A DNA stretch of 64,000 nucleotides. Source: Pelomonas candidula. GTDB taxonomy: Bacteria; Pseudomonadota; Gammaproteobacteria; Burkholderiales; Burkholderiaceae_C. The stretch spans positions 186,001-250,000 of the forward strand of contig NZ_JBIGIC010000002.1 in NCBI RefSeq assembly GCF_043555985.1, written 5' to 3'. Below are positions 8,408 through 15,873 of the stretch, one piece after another. Both the position numbers and the translations under genes were made by a program. Every line of letters begins with the position of its first letter. Within the stretch, counting starts at the first letter, position 1. The notes beneath the pieces were generated by a model. That model was not told the origin of the DNA. It worked only from the letters and a program-made list of their open reading frames with translations, and did no database searches.

Positions 8408-9541
8408 TCAGCGCTTCTTCACGACCACGCTGCCGATCGAGTAACCGGCGCCGAACGAGCAGATGACGCCGGCGTCGCCGGCCTTCAGATCAGCCCGGTG
8501 GTGGTGGAAGGCGATGATGGAGCCAGCCGACGCCGTGTTGGCGTACTCGTCCAGGATCAACGGCGCGATCTCGCTGCCGGCGTCGGCGCCGACGAGCTTC
8601 TTGATGACGAGCTGGTTCATGCCCTGGTTGGCCTGGTGCAGCCAGTAGCGGCGGACCTGCGTGGGCTCCAGCCCCAGCTTGCCGAGGTGGGTCTCGATGT
8701 GGGCGGCCGCCATGGGCACCACTTCCTTGAAGACCTTGCGGCCCTCCTGGTAGAAGGTCAGGTCGCGCGCGTTCGGGTCGCGGTCCTCGGCGCGGTTCAT
8801 GAAGCCGAAGTTGTTGCGGATGTTGCTGCTGAACTGCGTGGCGAGTTGGGTGCCGAGGATCTCCCACTGGTCCGGGCCGGTCGCCGTGTCGGCGCGCTCG
8901 ACGATGAGTGCCGTGCAGACGTCGCCGAAGATGAAGTGGCAGTCGCGATCGCGCCATTCCAGGTGGGCCGACGTGATCTCGGGGTTCACGACGAGCACGC
9001 ACTTCGAGGCGCCCGAGCGCACCGCGTTGAAGGCCTGCTCCAGCGCGAACGTGGCCGACGAGCAGGCGACGTTCATGTCGAAGCCGTAGCCGCCCGCGCC
9101 GAGCGCCTGCTGGATCTCGACAGCCATCGCCGGGTAGGCGCGCTGCATGTTGGCACTCGAACACAGCACGGCGTCGATGTCCGCGCCCGTCTTGCCGGCC
9201 TGGGCCAGCGCCTTGCGAGCCGCGTCGGCAGCGATCTCCGCCATCAGCGACAGCTCGCCATCGCCGCGCGGCGTGAAGCGCGGGTACATGCGCGCCGGGT
9301 CCAGCACGCCGTCTTTCTCGATGACGTAGCGCTGCTTGATGCCCGACGCCTTCTCGATGAACTCGACACTGGAGTGTGTCAACGCGGAACGTTCGCCGGC
9401 CGCGATGGCGTCGGCGTGCAGCGCGTTCTGCTGGTCGGCGTAGGCGTTGAAGGCCTCGACGAGCTCGGCGTTGGTGATGACATGCGGGGGCTGGTACAGG
9501 CCGGTGCCGCTGATGACCACGGGCGGGAATGAAGCTTGCAT
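8408..9541 (-). CDS. Beta-ketoacyl-ACP synthase III (FabH-like)
   Basis: Thiolase-fold condensing enzyme, 377 aa, longer than E. coli FabH (317 aa). The active-site triad is present: Cys in NVACSSATF (about residue 160), His in WLHQANQGMNQ (about 300) and Asn in EYANTASAGS (about 333). The acyl donor is uncertain: the insertions relative to FabH and its isolation from other fab genes fit a FabH-like synthase acting on longer or unusual acyl chains. The start MQASFPPVVISGTGLYQP matches the usual KAS III opening; the longer frame upstream crosses the divergent promoter region and the palindrome. It converges with the porin, with 3 bp between the stops. Confidence 0.85.
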   Translation of the reverse strand: MQASFPPVVISGTGLYQPPHVITNAELVEAFNAYADQQNALHADAIAAGERSALTHSSVEFIEKASGIKQRYVIEKDGVLDPARMYPRFTPRGDGELSLMAEIAADAARKALAQAGKTGADIDAVLCSSANMQRAYPAMAVEIQQALGAGGYGFDMNVACSSATFALEQAFNAVRSGASKCVLVVNPEITSAHLEWRDRDCHFIFGDVCTALIVERADTATGPDQWEILGTQLATQFSSNIRNNFGFMNRAEDRDPNARDLTFYQEGRKVFKEVVPMAAAHIETHLGKLGLEPTQVRRYWLHQANQGMNQLVIKKLVGADAGSEIAPLILDEYANTASAGSIIAFHHHRADLKAGDAGVICSFGAGYSIGSVVVKKR

Positions 9542-9611
9542 ATTGAAGACGGAAGCCGCCGCCTGTTGAAGTACGAAGCCTGAAATTTTATCGAGCCAGT
9601 TTGACGACCGG

Positions 9612-9664
9612 GGACCTGTTGATACTGCGGCGACGCGACCCGTTGCCGCAGTATCAACAGGTCC
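9612..9664. repeat. Perfect 20-bp inverted repeat with 13-nt spacer
   Basis: The arm at 9612-9631 (GGACCTGTTGATACTGCGGC) is exactly reverse-complementary to 9645-9664. It sits between two divergent genes, 20 bp upstream of the DUF3422 start and 70 bp upstream of the KAS III start. There is no T-tract, so it is not an intrinsic terminator. A large operator, a leader hairpin that could hide the DUF3422 start, or a tiny palindromic insertion are all possible. Confidence 0.75.
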
Positions 9665-9683
9665 ACGCACTAGCCTGGGTTCC

Positions 9684-10991
9684 ATGAACGACGACTGCCT
9701 GCTCCCTCCCGACGACGCGCTGCGTCTGACGCTGCACAACGAGGTGCACGCCCGACCGCCGGCGCGCATCCGCCTGCCAGCCGTCATCGTCCACATCGCG
9801 GTGCTGAACGACGGTGTCAGCCGTGCCGACGAGCACGCCCACCTGCGCCGCCTGCCCGGCCAGCAGGATCTGCCCGAAGACGCGCTGAACGCCAACTTCC
9901 TGCGCCTGCGCTGCGGCGAGTTCTCGATGAAGTGGGAGCGCCACGCCGAGTTCACGCGCTACTCGGTCGTGCAGGCACTGCCGGCCGACGCCGAGGCCAG
10001 CGCGCAGACACTGGACTCCCTGGCGCCGCGTGTACCAGGCGACTGGCTGGCCCGCATCCCGGGGCGCACCTTCGCGGCGATCAAGCTGGTCATGCTCGAG
10101 CGGCTGCTGACCTTCGCGCCCAGCGCGCTGGCCGAAGCCCAGGCCTGGTTCGGCGCGCATGCCGTGGTCGCGTCGACGATGGGCGGGCATTCGCTGGTGG
10201 TGACCGACTTCCGGCTGCGCGCCAGCGGCTTCGAGCACATCGTCGTGCTGGCCGAGCCCGGCACGCCCGAGACCCGCGCCGGCCGCATCTGTCAGCGTCT
10301 GCTGGAGCTGGAGACCTACCGGCTGATGGCCTTGCGCGGCCTGCCCGCGGCCAAGGCACTGGGCGCGACGCTGGCCGAGGTGGAGGCGACGCTGGCCGCC
10401 ATCACCGCGCGGCTGGAGCAGCGCGGCACGTCGGAGGAGGAACTGCTGGACGACCTGATCTCGACCGCCGCACGCGTCGAGCACGCGACCGCGGAGCACC
10501 AGTACCGCTTCGGCGCAACCCAGGCTTACCACGCCATCGTCCAGACGCGGCTGAACGAGTTGCACGAGGGCAAGGTGGCGGGCACGCAGACGCTGGGCGA
10601 GTTCATGCAGCGCCGGTTGTCACCGGCCATCGCCACCGTCGGCGCCACGGAGCAGCGGCTGGCCAACCTGTCACGACGCATCACGCGCGCCAGCGCGCTG
10701 CTGCGCACGCGGGTCGACATCGCCACCGAGGCGCAGAACCAGCAGTTGCTGGCCCAGCTCGGCGAAGGCCAGCGCACCCAGCTGCGCATGCAGGCCACCG
10801 TGGAAGGCCTGTCGCTCGCGGCCATCACCTACTACGTCGTCAGCCTGCTGGCCTACGGCTTCAAAGCGATGCACCATGAGGGCTGGCTGCCGGTCAGCCC
10901 GGAGCTGGCGATCGGCGCAGCCATCCCGCTCGTGCTGTTGGCCGTCTGGCAGACGACGCGGCGCATCCACCGCAAGTTCTTCAGCCACTGA
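9684..10991 (+). CDS. DUF3422 family membrane-anchored protein
   Basis: Conserved proteobacterial protein of unknown function; 435 aa. It carries the family hallmark LHNEVHARPP at residues 16-25, a mixed alpha/beta N-terminal half, a long helical region at about residues 215-370, and two C-terminal membrane segments (about 375-395 and 405-425) in TVEGLSLAAITYYVVSLLAY and GAAIPLVLLAVWQT. It would therefore be tail-anchored with a large cytoplasmic domain. No catalytic motif is recognised. It starts 20 bp after the perfect inverted repeat, with only a weak ribosome site, so expression may depend on that structure. Confidence 0.85.
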   Translation: MNDDCLLPPDDALRLTLHNEVHARPPARIRLPAVIVHIAVLNDGVSRADEHAHLRRLPGQQDLPEDALNANFLRLRCGEFSMKWERHAEFTRYSVVQALPADAEASAQTLDSLAPRVPGDWLARIPGRTFAAIKLVMLERLLTFAPSALAEAQAWFGAHAVVASTMGGHSLVVTDFRLRASGFEHIVVLAEPGTPETRAGRICQRLLELETYRLMALRGLPAAKALGATLAEVEATLAAITARLEQRGTSEEELLDDLISTAARVEHATAEHQYRFGATQAYHAIVQTRLNELHEGKVAGTQTLGEFMQRRLSPAIATVGATEQRLANLSRRITRASALLRTRVDIATEAQNQQLLAQLGEGQRTQLRMQATVEGLSLAAITYYVVSLLAYGFKAMHHEGWLPVSPELAIGAAIPLVLLAVWQTTRRIHRKFFSH

Positions 10992-11017
10992 GCGCACCGG
11001 CGACGGCACGGGCCGCG

Positions 11018-11135
11018 TAGAATCAATCACCGGGCCCAAATTTTGTCTTCGGCCCGGCGCGTCGCGCCTTAACTTCGCCAGCGAAGTTAGCCTGCGACGC
11101 GACGGCCTCCCCGGCCGTCGAGGGCGCCAGCCCTC
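11018..11135 (+). promoter_or_regulatory. guaC leader: -10-like element and three strong stem-loops
   Basis: A TAGAAT hexamer at 11018-11023 could serve as a -10, although no good -35 is seen. It is followed by (1) an extended hairpin, CGCGTCGC at 11058-11065 pairing with 11094-11101 and enclosing TAACTTCG(CCAG)CGAAGTTA at 11070-11089; (2) CGACGGCC at 11100-11107 pairing with 11113-11120; and (3) GAGGGC at 11120-11125 pairing with 11130-11135. No U-tract follows. It could be a structured mRNA leader or a palindromic intergenic repeat that follows the DUF3422 gene. Confidence 0.55.
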
Positions 11136-11212
11136 ATGCCGAAGCAAGTCAAGCGCTCGCAGCCCAGGTCGCGCACTGCCTAACGCGCGCCGTAACTGTG
11201 AACACCACTGAC

Positions 11213-12190
11213 ATGGAAATCTTCGACTACGACAACATCCTGCTACTGCCGCGCAAGTGCCGCGTGGAGAGCCGCTCCGACTGCGACACCTCCGTGCAGT
11301 TCGGCCCGCACCGATTCCGCCTGCCCGTCGTGCCGGCCAACATGAAGACCGTCGTCGACGAGCCCATCACCGAGCTGCTGGCCCGCGAGGGCTACTTCTA
11401 CGTGATGCACCGCTTCGACCTGGACAGCCTGGCCTACGCCAAGTCCATGCGCGACAAGGGTTTGCTGGTCAGCCTGAGCGTCGGCGTGAAGCCGGCCGAC
11501 TACCAGTTGGTCGACCAGCTCGCGGCCGAAGGCATCGGCGCCGACTACCTGACCATCGACATCGCCCACGGCCATGCCGAGAGCGTGCAGCGCATGATCG
11601 GCCACATCAAGCACAAGCTGCCCGACGCCTTCGTCATTGCCGGCAACGTCGGCACGCCCGAGGGCGTCATCGACCTGGAGAACTGGGGCGCAGACGCCAC
11701 CAAGGTCGGCGTGGGCCCGGGCAAGGTCTGCATCACGCGGCTGAAGACCGGCTTCGGCACGGGCGGCTGGCAGCTGTCGGCGCTGAAGTGGTGCTCGCGC
11801 GTGGCCACCAAGCCCATCGTGGCCGACGGCGGCATCCGCCACCACGGCGACATCGCCAAGAGCGTGCGCTTCGGCGCCTCCATGGTCATGATCGGCTCGC
11901 TGTTCGCCGGACACGAGGAATCGCCCGGCACGACGGTCGAGGTCGACGGCCGGCGCTACAAGGAGTACTACGGCTCGGCCTCGGACTTCAACAAGGGCGA
12001 GTACCGCCACGTCGAGGGCAAGCGCATCCTGGAGCCGGTCAAGGGCCGGTTCGGCGACACGCTGCGCGAGATGCAGGAGGACCTGCAGAGCTCGATTTCG
12101 TACGCGGGCGGCACGCAGCTGGCCGACCTGAAGAAGGTGAACTACGTGATCCTGGGCGGCGAGAACGCGGGGGAGCACCTGTTCATGTGA
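11213..12190 (+). CDS. guaC: GMP reductase
   Basis: Converts GMP to IMP with NADPH, a purine salvage step in the cytoplasm. IMPDH/GMPR TIM-barrel fold; 325 aa from MEIFDYDN, the length typical of GuaC. A GTG five codons upstream (11198) is an alternative start. The catalytic Cys loop is seen in GVGPGKVCITRLKTGFG, with the phosphate-binding loops IVADGGIRHHGDIAKS and MIGSLFAGHEESPG, and a C-terminal flap EYYGSASDF. There are no CBS domains, which separates it from IMP dehydrogenase. It stands alone behind a hairpin-rich leader. Confidence 0.93.
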   Translation: MEIFDYDNILLLPRKCRVESRSDCDTSVQFGPHRFRLPVVPANMKTVVDEPITELLAREGYFYVMHRFDLDSLAYAKSMRDKGLLVSLSVGVKPADYQLVDQLAAEGIGADYLTIDIAHGHAESVQRMIGHIKHKLPDAFVIAGNVGTPEGVIDLENWGADATKVGVGPGKVCITRLKTGFGTGGWQLSALKWCSRVATKPIVADGGIRHHGDIAKSVRFGASMVMIGSLFAGHEESPGTTVEVDGRRYKEYYGSASDFNKGEYRHVEGKRILEPVKGRFGDTLREMQEDLQSSISYAGGTQLADLKKVNYVILGGENAGEHLFM

Positions 12191-12402
12191 CGGCCGCGGG
12201 CGGGCATGGAGCACGAAACACGGCCTGCATCTCTGGCGGGCCGGCAACTCGCGCTGTCCATCGCTTCGCCGCAAACGAATCAGGCGTTTCATCGCCCGCG
12301 CGATTCGGGGTGAGGCCGGCGGCCGGAACACAAAAGCTTGACACACTCGCACCCCGCAGAAGGTCTGGCCTGCCGCCAGCCTCACACCCCAGGGAGTTCC
12401 TC

Positions 12403-13149
12403 GTGAAAATCGCTTTCGGCCGCACCCTCACCGCGTTGGCCATCGGCCTGCTGGCTGGCAACACCGTCTACGCGGCAGACGCCAGCGCGTCCCTCACCAA
12501 TGTCCACATCCGCGTCATCGACCTGGACCCGCTGGACGGAATCACGGCCGCGGTGACATTCGAGAACGGGTCCACCACGCTGTTCGCCAACAATCTGGCC
12601 GCGAACGGCTTGCTCGGCGCCAGCCTTGGCCCGCTGACCGACCCCTCCGGCACCCATGGGGCGACGGCTCAAAGCACCTCGGGCGACTTGTTCGCCATGC
12701 CGGGATGGTCGGCTTCCGTCTCTGCCCACGCCACGGGCGCCGGTTCGTCGAGCAGCGCAAGCGCCGGCCAGTTCGCGACCTTCACGCTGACCGCCAACAC
12801 CTTGCTGGTCATCACCGCGGACGCGCCGTCGGCCACCGGCACCGCAGCGGCGGGCGAAAGTGCGTGGAGCAACGCCTACATCGAGCTCGAAACCCAGGAC
12901 TACGCCACGGTCGGTTACTCGGGCGCGACCTTCAGCTCCGGCGGCCAGCCCACAGTGGCACCAACGCGGCTGCAGGCAACCCTCGCCAATCTCGGCGGCA
13001 CGTCCTTGAACGGCCTGCTGTTCTCCGGCGCCCAAGTCCAGGTGACGAGCACGGTGAGCGCCGTGCCGGAACCGCAGAGTGCGGCCTTGCTGCTGGCGGG
13101 CCTGGCGTCCATCGGCGTGGTGGCTCGCCGCCGCCGCGCTTCGCGCTGA
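12403..13149 (+). CDS. PEP-CTERM sorting domain-containing secreted protein
   Basis: Exported protein of unknown function; 248 aa. The GTG start is supported by AGGGAG 6 bases upstream and by the signal peptide that follows (VKIAFGRTLTALAIGLLAGNTVYA). The middle is a low-charge, Ser/Thr/Ala-rich region with predicted beta structure. The C-terminus is a complete PEP-CTERM tripartite signal: VPEP, a hydrophobic helix (AALLLAGLASIGVVA) and RRRR. Such proteins are processed by exosortase (EpsH/XrtA) and linked to exopolysaccharide-producing species. No exosortase gene is in this window. It ends 3 bp from the convergent kinase gene. The 212-bp gap before it shows a TTGACA at 12338 but no clear -10. 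Confidence 0.85.
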   Translation: MKIAFGRTLTALAIGLLAGNTVYAADASASLTNVHIRVIDLDPLDGITAAVTFENGSTTLFANNLAANGLLGASLGPLTDPSGTHGATAQSTSGDLFAMPGWSASVSAHATGAGSSSSASAGQFATFTLTANTLLVITADAPSATGTAAAGESAWSNAYIELETQDYATVGYSGATFSSGGQPTVAPTRLQATLANLGGTSLNGLLFSGAQVQVTSTVSAVPEPQSAALLLAGLASIGVVARRRRASR

Positions 13150-13152
13150 ATC

Positions 13153-14238
13153 TCAGCGCAAGGTCAGCGAGACCTCGAAACCCGGCTCGGCATTGCGCAT
13201 GTCGAGCCGGCTGCCGTGCGCTTCGGCCACCAATCGGCACAGGCACAGGCCGAGCCCGACACCACCGTCGTGGCGGGTCCGGGCTGCATCGGGCCGGTAG
13301 AAGGGCTGGCCCAGCTGCTGCAAGGCGTCGGGCGGCACGCCAGGCCCGAAGTCGCGCACCGTCAGGCGCACGCCGCTGCCATCGCGGGCCAGGCTGAGCT
13401 GCACGGCGCCACGCGTCGCGTCGTTGTGACGCAGCGCGTTCTGCACGAGGTTGCGCAGGCACAGCTGCACACGCAGGCGATCGAGCCGCAGCGGCTGCAG
13501 GTCGGGTTCGATGTGCAGCTCGACGCCCGGCTGCGCCTGCTCGCGAGCGAGTTCAGCGAGGTCGCAGTCGGACAGCTGCAACGCGCTGTGCCCGCCGCCC
13601 AGCCGCTCGCTCTCCAGCAGCGCGGTGATGAGGTCGCGCATCTGCGCCAGCTCCAGCAGCAGCGCATCACGCGATTCGCCCTCGCCCACCAGCTCGGCAT
13701 GCAGCCGCGCCCGCGTCAGCGGACTGCGCAGCTCGTGGCTGATGGCCAGCAGCAATGCACGCTTGCCGTCCAGCATGGCCTGGATGTCGGCGGCCATCTG
13801 GTTGAAGCGCATGGCGAGGTCGCCGATCTCGTCGCCATGGATGACCGGCACGCGGTGAGAGAACTCGCCGCGGCGAAAGGCGTCGGCCCCCAGCGCCAGC
13901 GCGTGCAGCGGCCGCACCATGTGGCGGATCAGGCCGAACGCTGTCCCGATGACCCCCAGCAGCCCGATCACACACAACAGCAGCACGTCGGGGCTGCGCA
14001 TGGCCGCCCACAGCAAGATGCTGCTCGTGCAGGCCAGCACGACGAAGATGGCAATCAGCCGCGCACCCAGCGAATGCTTGAAGCGCCTTTGCTGGTGATG
14101 CCAGCGCTGGTGCCAGCGGTGCCGCAAGCGCCAGCGGTAGTTCCAATCGCGCCGCATGCGCTTCAGGCGCTGCTCGCGCTTCTTCTGCTTGCGGTCCCAG
14201 CGCTCGCGCCAGCGGTGGTCGTAGGGGTGGTTTCTCAA
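13153..14238 (-). CDS. Sensor histidine kinase with Arg/Trp/His-rich N-terminal tail and no periplasmic domain
   Basis: HAMP-containing sensor kinase; 361 aa. It begins with TTG, supported by a TTGA overlap with the regulator stop. Residues 1-55 are extraordinary: 17 Arg, 5 Lys, 7 His and 6 Trp. Two transmembrane segments (about 57-80 and 85-107) are joined by only a few residues, so there is no periplasmic sensor domain. HAMP follows, then H-box AISHELRSPLTRAR, N-box LVQNALRHND and G-boxes DFGPGVP and GVGLGLCLC. Sensing must occur in the membrane or through the cytoplasmic tail. It is the last gene of the operon Spy-like, ferredoxin, regulator, kinase. Confidence 0.88.
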   Translation of the reverse strand: MRNHPYDHRWRERWDRKQKKREQRLKRMRRDWNYRWRLRHRWHQRWHHQQRRFKHSLGARLIAIFVVLACTSSILLWAAMRSPDVLLLCVIGLLGVIGTAFGLIRHMVRPLHALALGADAFRRGEFSHRVPVIHGDEIGDLAMRFNQMAADIQAMLDGKRALLLAISHELRSPLTRARLHAELVGEGESRDALLLELAQMRDLITALLESERLGGGHSALQLSDCDLAELAREQAQPGVELHIEPDLQPLRLDRLRVQLCLRNLVQNALRHNDATRGAVQLSLARDGSGVRLTVRDFGPGVPPDALQQLGQPFYRPDAARTRHDGGVGLGLCLCRLVAEAHGSRLDMRNAEPGFEVSLTLR

Positions 14239-14948
14239 GCCGCGCGCTCCGGCAGGGCGAAGCAGTAGCCCGCGTTGCGCAGCGTCTTCAGCGCCGCCAG
14301 CGGCTCCAGCTTTCGGCGCAGGCGGCTGACGAGGATGTCCACGGCGCGCGTGAACAGCTCGGCCTCCTGGCCGCGCAGCCGGTTCAGGATGTCATCGCGC
14401 GAGAACACCCTGCCGGGCTCGCGGGCCAGCATCAGCAGCAGTTCGTATTCGGTGCCGGTCAGCTCGACGAGGCCGGTCGCGCAGCGCACCTCGCGACGCG
14501 CCGTGTCGATCTCCAGCCCCTCGAAGTTGAGCCTCGCCGACGGCTGGGCCGTGGAGGGCGCAGCCACCGGGGCGAGCCGCGTGCGGCGCAGGATGGTCTG
14601 CAGCCGCGCCGCCAGCTCCCGCGGCTCGAAGGGCTTGGGCAGGTAGTCGTCGGCGCCCAGCTCCAGGCCGACGACGCGGTCGGTCAGGTCGCCGCGAGCG
14701 GTCAGCATCAGCACCGGGATGTCGCGCCACGCGTCGTTGCCGGCGCGCAGCTGCCTGCAGAACTCGAAGCCGTCCATCTCGGGCAGCATGCCGTCGAGGA
14801 TGAGCGCGTCGAAACGCTCGACGGCCAGCCGAGCCAGCGCTGCGCTGGGCCGCGTGACGGCGTCCAGCTGCAGGTCGAAGCGGGCCAGGTACTGGGTCAA
14901 CGGGCCGGCCAGCGCCTCGTCGTCGTCGATCAGCAGCAGTCGGTGCAT
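14235..14948 (-). CDS. OmpR-family response regulator, CpxR/RstA-like
   Basis: DNA-binding response regulator; 237 aa from MHRLLLIDDD, chosen because the receiver domain starts at once. Phosphoacceptor Asp in LILDGMLPEMDG, switch Thr in LMLTARGD, Lys in PKPFEPREL; winged-helix effector ending VDILVSRLRRKLE and KTLRNAGYCF. A short Pro/Ala linker (APVAAPSTAQPSA) joins the domains. Its stop overlaps the kinase start (TTGA). Only 7 bp separate it from the ferredoxin stop, so all four genes of this cluster are probably one transcript. Confidence 0.9.
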   Translation of the reverse strand: MHRLLLIDDDEALAGPLTQYLARFDLQLDAVTRPSAALARLAVERFDALILDGMLPEMDGFEFCRQLRAGNDAWRDIPVLMLTARGDLTDRVVGLELGADDYLPKPFEPRELAARLQTILRRTRLAPVAAPSTAQPSARLNFEGLEIDTARREVRCATGLVELTGTEYELLLMLAREPGRVFSRDDILNRLRGQEAELFTRAVDILVSRLRRKLEPLAALKTLRNAGYCFALPERAA

Positions 14949-14955
14949 GTCGCGA

Positions 14956-15252
14956 TTATTTCGGCATGACGCGGACCAGCGTGATCGCACGCTCCGGGCA
15001 GGCGCGCACGCAATGCCCGCAGGCCTCGCAAGCATCCGCGTTGGGCGTGAAGGCCTGCTCCCAGCCATGAGCCATGCCGCGCAGCTTGCCGAACAGGCTC
15101 AAGGCCTTGCGGTCCTCGGGCGGCAACTTGCCGAGGCTGAAGACGTTGAACGGGCAGACCGCCAGGCACTCGCCCTTGCCCTCGCAGCGGTTCCGGTCAA
15201 TGTGCGGCATGAAGCGGCCGCGCGGCTGTGTGCCGCAGTGCACGTCCATCAT
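14956..15252 (-). CDS. Small ferredoxin with two Fe-S cluster motifs
   Basis: Electron carrier of 98 aa, probably cytoplasmic. The first cluster motif is RCEGKGECLAVCP (C-x5-C-x3-CP) and the second is CEACGHCVRACP (C-x2-C-x2-C-x3-CP). Seven Cys sit in the motifs and another is at residue 6, so the first cluster may be 3Fe-4S or take an eighth ligand. The start at 15252 is supported by an ATGA overlap with the upstream Spy-like gene; an internal Met (MPHIDRNRC) at 15210 is the alternative. A ferredoxin inside a Cpx-like operon is unusual and suggests a redox input. Confidence 0.85.
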   Translation of the reverse strand: MMDVHCGTQPRGRFMPHIDRNRCEGKGECLAVCPFNVFSLGKLPPEDRKALSLFGKLRGMAHGWEQAFTPNADACEACGHCVRACPERAITLVRVMPK

Positions 15253-15683
15253 GCGTCGTCGCGGCGGCCGCGCCCGAAGCGGCGCATGACGAAGCGCAGC
15301 ACCTGGCGCTGCTCGGCGTCCAGCGAGTCGAAGAAGTCGGCGAACGACGCGACAAGGCCGGGGCCGGCGGCGCGCAGCGCGTCCAGCCGGGCGTCCAGCA
15401 TCTGCTGGGCCGACTCGCGCGGGAACTGCTCACCGGCGATCAGGCTGGCCAGCTCCGGGCCGCGGGCGACGCTCTTCAGCGCCTCGCGCTGGCGCTGGAG
15501 CTGCTCAAACCAGACGCCGAGTCGGCGTTGCTGCTCGTCGTCCAGGTCCAGCTTGGCGCCGACGCGGGCAAGGAGATGCTGGGCGTAGCCATCAGCATGC
15601 CGGCCGAAGCCACGGCCGTGATGGCCGTGGCCAAAGTGGTGGTGAAACTCGTGATGGGCGTGCCAGCGACGAAAGAAGTTCAT
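15249..15683 (-). CDS. His-rich Spy/CpxP-like protein without a signal peptide
   Basis: 144 aa, first gene of the operon. It opens with MNFFRRWHAHHEFHHHFGHG: 11 His in about the first 36 residues, with no hydrophobic export signal. The rest is helical with LDLDDEQQRRLGVWFEQLQRQ and LDAEQRQVLRFVMRRFGRG, which resemble the LTxxQ helices of Spy/CpxP/CnrX-type periplasmic metal or stress sensors. By sequence it looks cytoplasmic, which fits its partner kinase lacking a periplasmic domain. Metal binding is inferred from the His cluster only. Annotation pipelines may call it a periplasmic heavy-metal sensor, which the missing signal does not support. Confidence 0.7.
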   Translation of the reverse strand: MNFFRRWHAHHEFHHHFGHGHHGRGFGRHADGYAQHLLARVGAKLDLDDEQQRRLGVWFEQLQRQREALKSVARGPELASLIAGEQFPRESAQQMLDARLDALRAAGPGLVASFADFFDSLDAEQRQVLRFVMRRFGRGRRDDA

Positions 15684-15804
15684 GGGGTGCTCCGTGGGCG
15701 CTCTAGGCCCGGTGGTTGGGATGGCTGCCATCATTCCGGGCACGCCTTCGCAGAGCATCTCGCCGCGGTATCGCCGGGTTTCGTTTTGTATCGGGGGCGA
15801 CCCT

Positions 15805-15855
15805 TAAAATCGCGCCCTTCCTCCCCTGACGACAAGCCCCGTTTCTGCACGGGGC
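15805..15855 (+). promoter_or_regulatory. valS upstream region: -10-like TAAAAT and leader hairpin
   Basis: TAAAAT at 15805-15810 is a plausible -10; the -35 is poor. A perfect 7-bp hairpin, GCCCCGT (15836-15842), loop TTCTGC, ACGGGGC (15849-15855), ends 18 bases before the valS GTG. No T-box features are seen. The remaining gap back to 15684 shows nothing else. Confidence 0.35.
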
Positions 15856-15873
15856 GCCAGCCGAGACCGCCCT

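Noticed and set aside
7054..8466. 470-residue alternative plus-strand frame over the porin gene
   Set aside because: Arg/Pro/Gly-rich and lacks a signal or any family feature; the porin frame has signal peptide, barrel strands and terminal Phe.
9612..9664. FNR site or terminator in the 20-bp palindrome
   Set aside because: The TTGAT and ATCAA halves are far more than 4 bases apart, and no T-tract follows on either strand.
11030..11197. Purine riboswitch ahead of guaC
   Set aside because: No three-way junction or conserved purine-aptamer loops; the region is a linear series of palindromic hairpins.
15684..15873. T-box leader for valS
   Set aside because: No T-box sequence or specifier loop, and T-boxes are not expected in Betaproteobacteria.
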